NCBI GenBank assembly: GCA_013396995.1
Contig: VWZP01010309.1
Span: 680,783 to 744,782, forward strand
DNA: 64,000 nt
Direction: 5' to 3'
From: Dicaeum eximium
Lineage: Eukaryota; Chordata; Aves; Passeriformes; Dicaeidae
Part shown: positions 13,801-24,400 of the stretch, piece by piece
Position numbering within the stretch: position 1 is the stretch's first letter
Layout of the letters: each line of letters opens with the position of its first letter
The notes under the pieces: generated by a model
Seen by the model: the letters and a program-made list of their open reading frames with translations, nothing else
Database searches by the model: none
Told to the model about the DNA's origin: nothing
Translations under genes and position numbers: made by a program

Positions 13801-16800
13801 CCTTCCCCCAGGCCCGGCCAGCCGGCGGCTGCGGGGCTGCTTTTCCCCCCCATGCGGCTGCGGTGGGAGGCAGGGGGGGAAAGGGATGGCTCTCTGTAAG
13901 CCCAGAGGGAGACGGCCTTTTCAAACAAATATCTGGCCACGGGTCGTGCCCCCCCACCACCCAGCCCGGGGCCCAGCTGAGCCTGCCGGACTCCCCCCGC
14001 CAAGAGCAGCCCAGGGAAGGCGCGGCGCGGGAATTTTTACCCCGCAGAAGCTGCCAACATCCTGCAGCTGAGAGAGAGACAGCCGCAGTTCCCGCGGCGG
14101 GAGTCACCTGACCTCTGCAGGCTTTGGGTGACAAGTTAACCCCTTCAGTGCTCCAAGTCTCCTTCCAGTGAGAGAGAAACCAGAAGAGAAGGCAATGTAA
14201 GGAATGACATTGAAACATTGGAGTCAGTGAGGGTGAAGCCTAAGCACAGATGGGAGGGAAAGGAGAAAGTTTTGAAAACCTGTTGTTAGTTATGGAAAAG
14301 ACTGAAACTTCTGTAACACGCAGAAGCTGGGAGAGGAATGGACTTCAAATTTGAGCAAGGGAGGGCCTCCAAAAGGGAAGGGAGAAGTTGAGGCAGTTGT
14401 GATCCCATGAGAATTTCAACAGAGAAGAGGAACTTTTGTGCCCCAAGGAGAGAAGATTTTTGCAGACTTTTGCTGCCTGGGATGACCCAGTGAGAGAAGA
14501 GGAGGAGAACCTATGCTTTCTTTTGTGCAGTTTTCACCTGTAAAGCAGGAAAACCAACCCTGCCTCCCAGGCTTTGTGGCCCCTTCCCAGCTGTGGGAAG
14601 GTTGTGGAAGTGGGAAGAACCTCACCAAGCAAGTTTTCCCCCCGGGCGGGTGCTAGTGAGGACATTGAGCCACAAGAGAACTGTTTTCTTTCCTCTTGTG
14701 GAGAAGTTTTTCCATAACATGAACAAGAGGGACTCCTCTCCCTGAGCGAGAGTTGAGAAAAGACTATTTTATAAGTGATGGACTGACTGGAATGTTTCAG
14801 TGTTATTTCTTTACACTGACAAATGAGAAGGGAATGTTTGTGGAGGGAGGAGAAGGAGCTGAAGGGTTTTGTTTTTTTCCCTTTCTTTTTTTTTCTTTTT
14901 AGTTATTGTTAATAAACTGTCTTTGTACTCTCTTGAAGTTTTGAGCCTGCTTTGCTCTTCTCCTAATCCTATCTCATAGCAAGAAAGTCTTCTGGTAATT
15001 AACCAGCATGAGAAACCCACCACATTTAGTGGTGCATTGGCCGGGAACAAATTCAAATTGACTCAAATTGGGGAAAAATTCAGAATTGGCGAACCAAAAC
15101 CGCTACAGAGCTCCAGCATGAAGCCGAGTCAGGCAGCAGGCAGTGTGTGGATTGCACAGCAGTGTGTGTGCCTGTGGGGTGGAACAAGCAAATGTCTGCA
15201 ACTATGCACTCCTGGATTGCTGAGCCACCCTCCTGCAAAAATTCGGATGTCCCTCCCCTTTGTGGGGCTGTAGCAGGCTGTATGTAAATACACACACACA
15301 GGGCTTCAGATTTACTGCTTATCAGTGGCACAGGCATAAGACTGTACAGCAAATATGCCAAAACACAGGTATTTTCTTTTACTGCCATTTAAACCACAAC
15401 AGTGTGGTAGTCCAGAGCTCTCCTTTCTACCTGAATTGCCACTTAACTGCTCAGGAATCTTTCAGGGAACACGCTGCCAAGTAAGAACCCGTACAGCTTC
15501 ATTCAGTTGCAGGTATGAGCATGTAAATGACAACTGGGCAAAGATTTATTTTGCTAATCCTGTGGCTATCTAAGCACACTCAGAGATGAAGGGAGGATTG
15601 GCAGATTTCTTTTGGGAACTGCAGCTGGACCCTTTCAGTCTTTACAGCTACTGTACCTTGTTAGTATTGTAGCCAGAGGGGCAGGGAGTGGCTGGGTCAT
15701 GAAGGGAGCAGTAGAGCACAGCATCTGGCATACCTGAAAACAGAGAGACAGATCCAGAGCAGAGTTTCATGAACCAAAGCAAAGCTAACACAAAGATGTG
15801 GCTTGCAGACCTGCAAAAGGGAACAGGGTATTGTCCCCCACACAAGTATATCCATCCTGATGAAGAAAGTATTGTTCATCTGTCTCTTAGCACCAAAGAA
15901 GGCAGACTTCTTCCCCAGCTTTACCAACTGCCTGGAGAAGAGTGCAGCAGTGGGACAGACCATGAAACAATACCTTTTGGTTCTGCAGCCTGCATAGCTG
16001 CTTTGGGATTTATTTATGTTTCTTCTTGATTAATACTCCACCTATTAAAAGTTTCCAGACCCAACAGTTGGCTCACTTGACCACTCAACTGATAACTGAT
16101 ACACTGGAGACACCTGACACAATCCAAATTAGCAACAATCCCAAGCCTAGAACTTTTAAGGAAGGACAAAGGAGAATCGTAGAATAGTTTGGGTTGGAAG
16201 GGACATTAGAGGTCATGCCCCATGGGCGGGGACACCTTCCACTAGACCACACTGCTCAAAGCCCTATCCAACCTGGCTTTGAACATTTCCAGGGATGGGG
16301 CACCACAACTTCTTTGAGTATTTTGTAGTATTTTGTTTGAGTAGCTCACCACCTCACAGAAAAGAATAGGAGAGTGAGAGAATGTATCAACTACGCAAAT
16401 CAGAAATTTATCATCCCTGCTGGATTGGAGGTTTCAAATGTCAGAAAGCTAGACAGTATGTCTCAGGGACATACAGCCTTCTCTTCAGAGATAGTCACTG
16501 AAACTAGTAAAGCCTCCAGGAAGTTCCAGACAAAGATATTTTTCAATTTTTCTTAAAGGAGTGAATTGCTCCAAACAGGTGAAGTTTATTGAAATTTCCT
16601 TTGGAAAGCCAAACCATAATTTTTTAATACATAATGAAATGCATGTCCCAAATTTTTATGTCCTTTTTAAACAACTAAAACAAAACAAGCTTAGGCAACC
16701 TTTTTTTTTTTTTTCTTGCAAAATGTGCTAGATTCCATACACAAAGGACTGTCTGTAATTTATAGAAATTAGACACATCATCACTCTGTAGCCTGATTGA

Positions 16801-18223
16801 AGGATTTCTGGCCATACTAGTGCCAACATATTATTTCAAGTCTTCCCTAGTGCTACTCTGAGCAAGCAAATCCCTAAATGTGCAAACCCTACATCTTTCT
16901 GCCTACGATACTACCTGAATATGCTCTAGTGGGATCCACCTGTATTATCTCTCACATATACAAGCAAATACTTGTACTTTACCCATAAATTTTGCAGCTC
17001 CATCTTTATACTCTTCCAGGACGTCATAAATTTCTGCCCTGCAATCCAGATATAGGAACACATTAACTAAGCAGACAACTGTCTAAAGAGATTGGTGGTT
17101 TCATAACTAAGGCTTTTTCCATACTTATGCATTGTCTGACACTGAACTGGTATTTGCCATCCAGCTGTCAGGCAGTGAAGCAGACACATGGAATGAAATG
17201 CCAGAGTCACAGAGCTCTAGAATCACCGCTCACAACCTGGGGCACTCATAATTCTCTGGTAAAAAAAGTACTGCACTGACCTGACTTGGGACCACTGACT
17301 TGATGGAGAGCATGAAGACTTGTGACTTTCTGGGGAGCATCACTTATGTGTTGACATCATTCAACAACTGCACAAGCTTTACCATGTTAATCTTTTCTTT
17401 TGGTTGCAACTTAACTAGTTTTGAGAGCTAGTTGCTGCTGCTCCAGTTTTTACCTTAAATGTTTTCAGGTATGGGGTACTTACCAGCTCTTTGGGCAACC
17501 TGGTCCAGTATTTCACCACCCTCATTACAAGAGATACACTCTTATAGTTTAAACCCATCATCTCTTATCCTACCACAACAGGCTCGGTTAAAAATCTGTC
17601 CGCATCTGTCCAAAATCCCCCTTTAGGTATGAGAAGGCTGGTCTCCCTGAAGCCTTCTCTTCTCCAGGCTGAACACCCCCAAATCTCTCTGCCTGTTGTT
17701 ACAGGAATGATGCTCCAGCCCTCTGAGCATCTTCATGGGCTCCAAAGGACCTGATCCAACAGGCTCACAAGCTTCTCATGTTGCGTGCTCCAGAGCTGGA
17801 TGCAGTACTCTCGATGTCGTGTCAGTAGAGCAGGGGGGCAGAAACACTTCCCTCGCCCTTCTGCCCAACTCAGGAAGATGACTGCGAAGTCCCCACGACG
17901 GGTTTGGCCTAAACACGCTAAAAATCACGCAGCCCTCCAGCTCCCTTCCCCGCAGCTTTCCTCTCCCGCCCCTGCACCTCGCTCGGATGGGACAGCAGGG
18001 GGCCCCGGCCCGGCCGCGGTACTCACATGGCGGGCAGGGCGATGTGCGCCACGCCGGGCACGCCGCGCACCTCCCGCAGTGTGTCGTGGGTGAGGTGCGG
18101 CGCCGCGCCGGTCCGCGTGTACAGCAGGCAGCCGGGCAGCGCCAGTGCGCCGGCCCCGCCGCGGCCCAGCCCCGCCAGCGAGCCCAGCCGCCCGCCGCCC
18201 GCACCGAGCAGCTTCAGCCTCAT
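4599..18223 (-). CDS. QTRT2: QTRT2, queuine tRNA-ribosyltransferase accessory subunit 2 (8 coding exons)
   Basis: Non-catalytic partner of QTRT1. The heterodimer exchanges guanine-34 for queuine in the GUN anticodons of tRNA His, Asn, Asp and Tyr, in the cytosol and at the mitochondrial surface. Coding exons (minus strand): 18027-18223, 16983-17038, 15657-15733, 11330-11539, 10223-10422, 7536-7687, 5924-6041, 4599-4869. The joined phases give one 426-aa frame; human is about 415 aa. Visible marks are an N-terminal PGCLLYTRTGAAPHLTH block, GFLLDGFQG near residue 225, and DEVLECIERGVDIFESFFP (256-274). The zinc motif of the TGT family is intact: C349, C351, C354 and H380 (CxCx2Cx25H). Where QTRT1 has its catalytic Asp, Glu270 appears to stand, as expected for the accessory subunit. 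The start is the only ATG giving the conserved N-terminus and lies in a CpG island shared with CCDC191. Exon 7 is the least conserved part and exon 2 is only 56 bp. Confidence 0.95.
5053..5125 (-). repeat. CR1 LINE 3'-end fragment
   Basis: The plus strand reads GGTTTGGGTTAGAAAGGACC and continues through CTTAAAGATCATTTAACTCC to a CCTGCCATGG block. This is the reverse complement of the conserved CR1 3' end. The fragment is short and lies in QTRT2 intron 7. Confidence 0.75.
5924..6041 (-). CDS. QTRT2: QTRT2 coding exon 7 (divergent linker)
   Basis: A 118-bp exon, residues 299-336 with split codons at both ends. It encodes a divergent acidic linker with LTQNGAQDLEKNGAQE and ends FEISLKDKK, matching the human QQNG...FEINLKEKK pattern. 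Acceptor is TTAATCAG|TTTT (weak pyrimidine tract) and donor AAAAA|GTATGT. Phase requirements on both sides are met exactly. Confidence 0.88.
7536..7687 (-). CDS. QTRT2: QTRT2 coding exon 6
   Basis: A 152-bp exon, residues 248-297. It carries the TGT-fold segment GKPDEVLECIERGVDIFESF and then TERGCALVFSYN. Acceptor is TTCTACAG|AA and donor GCAACAG|GTAGGC. Glu270 in the IFES run occupies what I take to be the position of the QTRT1 nucleophilic Asp. Confidence 0.96.
10223..10422 (-). CDS. QTRT2: QTRT2 coding exon 5
   Basis: A 200-bp exon, residues 181-246 plus two bases of codon 247. It contains IEGGDILEERLRSARETAK and RPVGGFLLDGFQG of the TIM-barrel core. Acceptor is TGGGACAG|GA and donor CCAAG|GTAAGT. 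Confidence 0.95.
11330..11539 (-). CDS. QTRT2: QTRT2 coding exon 4
   Basis: A 210-bp exon in phase 0 at both ends, residues 111-180. It begins TVSLWGSSGRMEMTASKFM and includes QPDWFQCISDGDT and KKSVDRSLSFLD, all characteristic of QTRT2. Acceptor is CTATACAG|AC and donor CACCG|GTAAGC. Confidence 0.96.
13694..15024 (+). mobile_element. Endogenous retrovirus 5' LTR in QTRT2 intron 3, antisense to the gene
   Basis: The inferred LTR begins TGTGGGATATAC and ends CACCACA, giving TG...CA termini with inverted TGTGG/CCACA. Inside are a TATA-like TTTTATAAG at about 14767 and an AATAAA at 14911-14916 followed by a TGTCTTTGT stretch, in the order expected for U3-R-U5. A primer-binding site follows the 3' edge by five bases. 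The U3 part (13740-14110) is GC-rich. Long open frames on both strands there (for example 13709-14218 minus) are composition artefacts. No gag, pol or env coding is visible. The element reads opposite to QTRT2, the usual orientation for intronic ERVs that persist. Length (about 1.33 kb) depends on the inferred left edge. Confidence 0.72.
15025..15110 (+). mobile_element. ERV leader remnant with tRNA-Gly primer-binding site
   Basis: Positions 15030-15047 read TGGTGCATTGGCCGGGAA, the exact complement of the 18-nt CCA-terminated 3' end of vertebrate tRNA-Gly (GCC type). The site starts five bases after the LTR. About 60 bases of AT-rich leader follow, and then retroviral resemblance fades, so the provirus is truncated here. 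The right boundary is approximate. Confidence 0.75.
15657..15733 (-). CDS. QTRT2: QTRT2 coding exon 3
   Basis: A 77-bp exon encoding the end of codon 85 and residues 86-110, with the conserved MPDAVLYCSLHDPATPCPSG. Acceptor is TTTTCAG|GT and donor AACAAG|GTACAG, leaving phase 0. Confidence 0.95.
16174..16350 (-). repeat. CR1 LINE 3'-end fragment
   Basis: The plus strand reads AGAATAGTTTGGGTTGGAAG, then GGACACCTTCCACTAGACC, CCAACCTGGCTTTGAAC and CCAGGGATGGGGCACCACAA, the canonical inverted CR1 3' end. It lies in QTRT2 intron 2. Confidence 0.92.
16983..17038 (-). CDS. QTRT2: QTRT2 coding exon 2
   Basis: A 56-bp exon (phase 2 in, phase 1 out) encoding residues 67-84, AEIYDVLEEYKDGAAKFM. Acceptor is TTGCAG|GG and donor ATGG|GTAAAG. 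It aligns with the human segment between the N-terminal block and the MPESLLYC block. It is too short to stand out as an open frame. Confidence 0.92.
17483..17870 (-). repeat. CR1 LINE fragment close to the QTRT2 promoter
   Basis: The plus strand contains GGGCAACCTGGTCCAG, CTTCTCTTCTCCAGGCTGAAC, CTCCAGCCCTCTGAGCATCT and CCAGAGCTGGATGCAGTACTC, typical CR1 text in reverse orientation. It lies in QTRT2 intron 1 and ends only about 150 bp from the exon 1 donor, at the edge of the CpG island. Confidence 0.9.
18027..18223 (-). CDS. QTRT2: QTRT2 coding exon 1
   Basis: Encodes residues 1-65 and two bases of codon 66, with the start codon at 18221-18223. The donor reads CCAT|GTGAGT. It is very GC-rich (Gly/Ala/Leu-rich N-terminus) and contains the conserved PGCLLYTRTG segment. 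Confidence 0.95.
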
Positions 18224-18380
18224 CCTCGCCCCGCGGCGCCGGCCAGGGACGTGGGGAACGCGGACGGGAACGCGAAGGCGAAACAGAGGAACACAGGGAA
18301 CACGGGCCGCCCCTTCCCGCGCCGGACGTCATCACCGGGCGCCGGCGGGCAAGCACCGCCCTTCCGTTGCCATGGCCGAG

Positions 18381-18385
18381 NNNNN
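18381..18385. other. Assembly gap (5 N)
   Basis: Five undetermined bases in the GC-richest part of the QTRT2/CCDC191 promoter. The true length is not known, so the frame from the upstream ATG at 18372 cannot be trusted. Confidence 0.99.
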
Positions 18386-18431
18386 CGGGGCGGAGGGGGG
18401 GGGGCGGAGGGGGGCGGGGCCCGGCGCGGCC

Positions 18432-18485
18432 ATGGCCCTCACGGGGCAGCGGCCGGGGCCGCACCGCGGGCAGCGCCTCCCGCAG
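18432..18485 (+). CDS. CCDC191: CCDC191 coding exon 1
   Basis: 54 bp, residues 1-18, starting GCGGCCATGG in good Kozak context. Donor is CGCAG|GTAACC, phase 0. The alternative upstream ATG at 18372 is discussed in the gene entry. Confidence 0.75.
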
Positions 18486-21400
18486 GTAACCGGGCACGGC
18501 GGGGGCAGCGCGGCCCGCTCGCCCTCAGCGGCTCGGGGGCGCCGGGGGCGGGACGCTTTTCTGGGATCCCGCTTCCTTGGGATCGCGGGCACTTAGCACG
18601 GCAGGGTCAGGATCGGGGATGAGGTTTCCCAGGGCTGTGCGGTTTGCCGGCGGGTGGGGAGTCCGCGCTGAACTCGAGCGAACGGCGCCAAAGTTGGCAT
18701 TGTGAAACCCGGGTTCACTAAGAGGCACCCGAGGTTGGAACGCTGTGGTTTTCCTTAGTTCCTGCTGAGGTTTCGGTAGCTTGGAACAATGAGCCAAGGC
18801 GGAATAACTTGTGCAGAGCCATTCAGGATCAGGTTAGACGGGGCTTTGAGTAACCTGAGGTGGTTTGAAGATCACAGAATCATTAAGGTTGGAAAAACAT
18901 CTTAAGATCATCGATGGAGTCTCACCATTAACCTAGCACCCCCATGTTCACCACTAAACTATGTCCCCAAGTGCCACATCCACAGGTTGACACAGGTTCA
19001 ACACTTCCAGACATTGTGACTCAACCTCTTTCCTGGGCAGCCTGTTCCAATGCCTGGTCTCCCTTCCAGTGAAGAGATTTTTCCTAATATCCAATGTAAA
19101 TATCACTTAACAAAACTTGAAGTTCTTCCCCCTTAGCCTGTCACTTGTTACCTGGGAGGAGAGACTGACCCCCATCTGGTTACAACCTCCTTTCAGGTGG
19201 TTGTAGAGAGTGGCAAGTTTATGCCCGAGCCTCCATTTCTCCACACTAAACAATCCCAGTTCCCCCAGCTGCTCCTCTGGACCCTTCAGCAGCTTTGACT
19301 TCTGAACACACACCTCAGTGTCTTTCCTGAATTTAGGAACCCAAAAGTGGACACAGGAGACTCAAGGCAGTGCTAAGTACAGGGGGACACCAGTGCTAAG
19401 CACAGGGGGACAATCCCTGCCCTGGTCCTGCTGGCCACACTATTGCTGACCCAGGCCAGGATGTCATTGGCTTTTGTGGCCACCTGGGCACACTGCTGGC
19501 TCATGTTCAGCTGCTGTCAGCCAGCACCCCCAGGTCCTTTTCAGCCAGGCAGCTTTCCAGCCACTCTTCCCCCAGGCTGTGGTGCTGCCTGGAGTTGTTC
19601 TGTAGTAAATGCAGGACCTGGCACTTGACCTTACTGAATTTCATGCAGTGGGCCTCAGCCTATCAATCCAGCCTGTCGAGACCCTTCTGCAGAGCCTTCC
19701 TGCCCTCAAGTAGAGCAATCCCATCCAACTTAGTGTTATCAAAGATGTCCTTGCTCACAGCTAGGAGGCTGGACTAGATGACCTGTAAACCTACCTTTTA
19801 ATCCAAAATCTATGAAGAATAAGGTGTTTTGTTGCTATGCATAAAACTCAACACACAAAACTTGCTGTTCGGGAGTGCTGCAGGTTTTTTGGGCAAGTAA
19901 TACAAGAGATTTACCCCAAAGCACCATGTCCTGCACCTAAAACCACCTGACTTCAAAAAAAATGAATTCTAGGGTGAGGTTCCCTTTGTTTTGCTTCCTT
20001 GGACGCACCCATGCTCCCACCTTCAGCCTGCTTATTGTGGCAGGTAGAAGTGTGTATCTGCTTCCTCAGGGGGTGTCCTGGGCCTCTGGCAGCAGCACAG
20101 AGGGAGGGAGTTCAGAAATTTGGACTGTCTGGGGCACAGGTGTTACTTGTGAAAACACAATGACACATTAGGACCTTTAACATTTCAGAGAGATGAATAC
20201 GGGACAGGAAGTCTCTTGGCCGGGCTATGACAAAAAGCTGGTATCAAATTTCATAGTTGCTGGTTGCTGGGCATTAGCTCAGCAAGTCTCCATCCAGCCC
20301 CCAGAGGCTGGGTGTTTCCATGGTCTCTGTTCTCCAGTTTCTGTGTTTGCTACTAATTGCCAAATGAGTGTTTATTGCCTAATGACTTCTGAGTCCATTC
20401 TATACAATCAAGCAGTTGTAGAAATGCATTTCAAAAGAAATCTATTCCTTTATAACAGCCATGCTTTTGTGTTACATTCCCACTGATGTTTGCTCTCTGG
20501 AGGAAAAATATAGATATAGGAAGTGTAAAAATGAATATCCTTAGAAATGTTTTCCTTTCTTTAATTTAAGAGAGTGGATGGAGCCTCTGAGTATGCTGTC
20601 TCTGAAGCTTTTTCGCAGAGGCCTTGGGCTCCTGTGACAAGTTTGGAAACTGCAGAACGGCTGCAAGTTCATCGTGAGGCCTGTGAGGAAGGTGAGGTAA
20701 AATCCTGCTTGCGACAAGATGCCTAAAATAAACTGTTCTTGATCCAGCTTGGTGGTTTTGACCTGAACAGGCTCTTGCAAAGCTTGAGTTCACAAGAAAC
20801 AGTTTATAGTAAGATGTCTTTCATCTAATGGAGAAAGGCATAAGAAGGATCAATTGCTGGAGTTCAATTCAGGTCTTAAACGGTATACTTGAGAGAAGGA
20901 TAAACTCTCTGTCTCCTGGAGATACCAGGTCAAGACAAGGATAAGAACTGCCCTTGAAGATACATTGTATGGTCAAAACAAGTTAGTGGGCTGTAGGAAG
21001 CCAGGTGAAATTACCTGACATATTTCTGATAGCAGATTAGTTGTGGAAATGGAGTTGCTCTGTGTAAATTTCACATCTGTGAATAACAGTGTGGTTTTGT
21101 TTTGATTTCCATGCAAAATTTTCCTGACTAATTACCTAAATAAATATTTCTTTTGTGAAGCCTGCAGCCAAAAGTGCTTGCTGAAGTTTGAAAGTAAAGC
21201 TGTGGCAAGTTTAAAAAACAAAAAGGAGGGAAAATATCACCCATCAGTGCTAGAAATATGTCTGCAGTGTAAAAAGCTGATAGGAAACAGGATTTTAAAA
21301 ACTGAGTTAACCATTCCTTTAAGAATCAAAAGTCAGCATTTCAGAACAAGATGATGACACATCTTAAGAGCATCCACTTCAATCCAGGAAGTCCATTTTT

Positions 21401-24400
21401 TCACTTGTAATCATCCAGGGTTCAACTAACATAATGGAATACACTTAACCTGCTTACAGTGCACTGTCTGAATGCATTGTACAGCCAATGGATCCAAAGG
21501 AGCTGTCTCTGCTGTGGTGAAAAGCCTTGTCTTTTCCTTTGGTGGAAAGGTTGCTTGCTTTCCTCATGTTTCTTTATTATTTTTGTTTGCTCTTCTCTGC
21601 TAGGATTTTCCTTTTTATAGCTACCAATCCCTCAGAATTTTTCCTAGCTCAACTGACATTCTTTCACCTGGAATCCACTATTACAATACTTAATGGTAGT
21701 AACTGCACAAAGCCCACTTTGTAAAGAAAGGTATTGATAAGGAGTGCCAGAAGACTTTTACTCTAGTTATGAGAAGATCACAAATCCCAACCAAAAAAGT
21801 AACCCGCAAGTGGCAAGTCGTTTTCTGCTCTTTTTTCTGTTATCAGATACATTTACCTGTTCCTGACCTGGCTGGAGAGATTATGAAAGATCATAAAAGT
21901 GATTTGAAGGAGAACAAACATTAGATTTATGTTTTCTTTTAAAAACTCACAGTTTTCAAAGAAAGTTTGAAAAAGGCTTTATTGCTTTAAAAAAAATAGG
22001 GAGCATCTTCACTGTGTGTTGGGAGTGGATGTTAGGAGCAGCTGCTTGCTCCTGTCCATTGACTGTGTGTCTTACACTGTGTGATGACTCCCACTGCAGC
22101 GGCTGCTGAGATCCCGGCTCTTTGTCCATCCTCGCCACACGGATGGCTGAGGATGGCTCTGCTTCTCATGGGGCTGCTCCTGATGCCTGCCAGGTTACAG
22201 CCCTGTGTCCTGCTTCAGGAACAGCTTGGCCACCTATGCAGCAAGGCCAGCTGGTTTGTTGAGGCAGCAGACACATGAGCTGACCTTACTTTTGAGGAGA
22301 AACTCTAAAAAAGGAATTTTTTCATTTCTCCACAGAAAAGAATGGAGATGCAAACAGTCCATTGAAGGACTTCATATCCAGTTTTTCATTAGGCATTTGA
22401 GCTCACTGAGGAGTACCACATCCATCATGGGTGCATTCCCATAGCTGCACCCATGTCCCTGAGTCCCAGGTGAAGTTTGCCACCTGACAGATTTGTAATT
22501 ACACTCACCAGTTGTTTCTGTGGTACTTGCAAAGGGTTAGCCTGTACACATGAAGCGAAAGTTTGTCCAAACTGGTTCTTTTGAATTTAGCATATGACAG
22601 TGTTGGCTGCACATATGGAAACCATCTATGTGTCTGCAAGTGCAATGGTAAAAATATGAAAGCTATCTAAATTATTAATTACCTCATGTGAACTTCATCT
22701 CCTTGATAAATGCTGGAAAATAATCACAAGTGATCTAAATGCCTGCAGAATCATAGTAAAAATGAGGTGGAGAAGAATTTATTTCTGATATAGATGACAG
22801 GGAAAAAATTTGCCACATTCTTTTCCTGTTCTTTTACAGATCGAGAAGATAAGAACAGAACTATTAGCTTCATTCCATTTTCTGTTGCAGATCAGGTTTC
22901 AGTCATTCCTAGCATGTGGTATAACTATCCCAGACTATTGCTAGTTTACACTTAGCCATATATTTTTTTTAAGCAAGTGAATTCATCAGCCTCTTTCTTC
23001 ATGGTAGCCCAGGAGCTGCTCAGTAACTGGATGAAGTCCCAACTGCAGCTGGAGCTGAGCGATGGAGAAGAAGTTGACTCTGTCCTTCAGGAAGAGCCTT
23101 CTACAGCCCCTCCAAAGTATGAGCACTTTGATGGTGAGAGCACTGCAAAGCAGGTCCTGGTTTCCTCTCTGAGGCCGTGCTGGGGAAGGAGGTCAGGCCT
23201 TATGGTTTGTCTGAAAGACTGAAAGGTAACAGTTGTTTTGAGGCCATCACAGTGGACTCAGTAGAAATAAGATTAAATGTGATAATTTTGTCCCCCAGAT
23301 CGTAGAGCATCTTGCTGTAGGCCTACATAAATATGACTCATAAACATTCAAATGCCTTTGTAAAAGAGAATTTCTTTTTCTTTTGTGAACAGGTATTTTT
23401 GAGGCCTGTCAAGTTTATACAGCCATTTGAGATGCTCAGAGGCCAAAAGCAAAAAAATGCATGAAACATTGTTACTGCTCTAGCGTATTCAATGGGAGAC
23501 TGATTAAGACTCCGGGGATAAATGGAGTGCAGTCAGTGTGTCTGTGTTCATCAGAAATGCATTCACAGTCTGGGGAAGTGATCCCTTTAATTACATTGGG
23601 CTTTGTGATCTGAGACAGAAGGGTTTATTCATTTCAGACTAGCCTGAGATAATCTGAATTTCTCATTTCAGACTTGTGCAGCTATCTGGAATGTGAAATG
23701 GAAAGTTCCTCTGTCCAGAAATACCTCCAGCATCTTTTGCAGAATGAAGCTGTGAACTGTGGGATAGTGAAACATCTTAGACTTGAAGAGATCAAGGAAA
23801 AAAAAGAATTCGCAGATCCACGAATAATCATGGAGCTCAGACACAAGCAGGTGAGCAGGCAAGGGAGTTCAGTTAAAAGGAATAAGGTGGAAGATTATAG
23901 GATTAGAGTAAATGCTCAGTGATACCTCCCCAGTATTCTCTCAGAGCCTGCAATAATCTCTGACTTGGAAGCAACTACCCAAAGATACTCTTCCACAGTT
24001 CAGCTGAAACTGTACTGCATTTCCATGTGCACATCAGCCATTCAGCAGTAGCTCGCACAGTCAGCTTTCATGAAAATTGTTCAGGTTTTCCCCTTTTTCT
24101 GAAGACTGACAGGAAGAGCTGCCACAGCTGTCAGTGCTGAGTTTGTGCCCATTCAGGAATATTGGTTTTATTTCACTCTCTCACATGGAGTGTTTTGGTG
24201 GTCAAGAGCACAGTCTCTCCAGTCAGTCCCTGCTAAGGTTAAGGTTTCTTGCCCTGCTAAGGTTGCAGGTTGCTTAACCCTGTTAAGGTTCTTAGTCCCT
24301 GCTAAGGTTGCTTAATGTGAAAGGTGGATTGTGACCCACCCTGGCAGTGTACAGTGAACTTCAAATTCTTCAGCCTTTGATGTTTGCTTTGACTTTTGCC

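Larger units (their letters stand above)
17880..18600. promoter_or_regulatory. CpG-rich bidirectional promoter of QTRT2 and CCDC191
   Basis: A very GC- and CpG-rich block spans both first exons. The two start codons (QTRT2 18223 minus, CCDC191 18432 plus) are 208 bp apart and diverge, with no TATA box. An ACGTCA cAMP-response-type core lies at 18326-18331. GTTGCCATGG at 18366-18375 resembles one half of an RFX X-box but also forms a Kozak-like context around the ATG at 18372. Five N at 18381-18385 mark an assembly gap of unknown true size. Confidence 0.85.

Noticed and set aside
13709..14218. A 169-aa open frame on the minus strand and overlapping plus-strand frames
   Set aside because: They lie in the GC-rich U3 of the ERV LTR and have Pro/Gly/Ala-rich translations without family resemblance.
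18366..18380. A full RFX X-box in the bidirectional promoter
   Set aside because: Only the left half matches; the right half fails at three of six positions and the sequence doubles as a Kozak start context.
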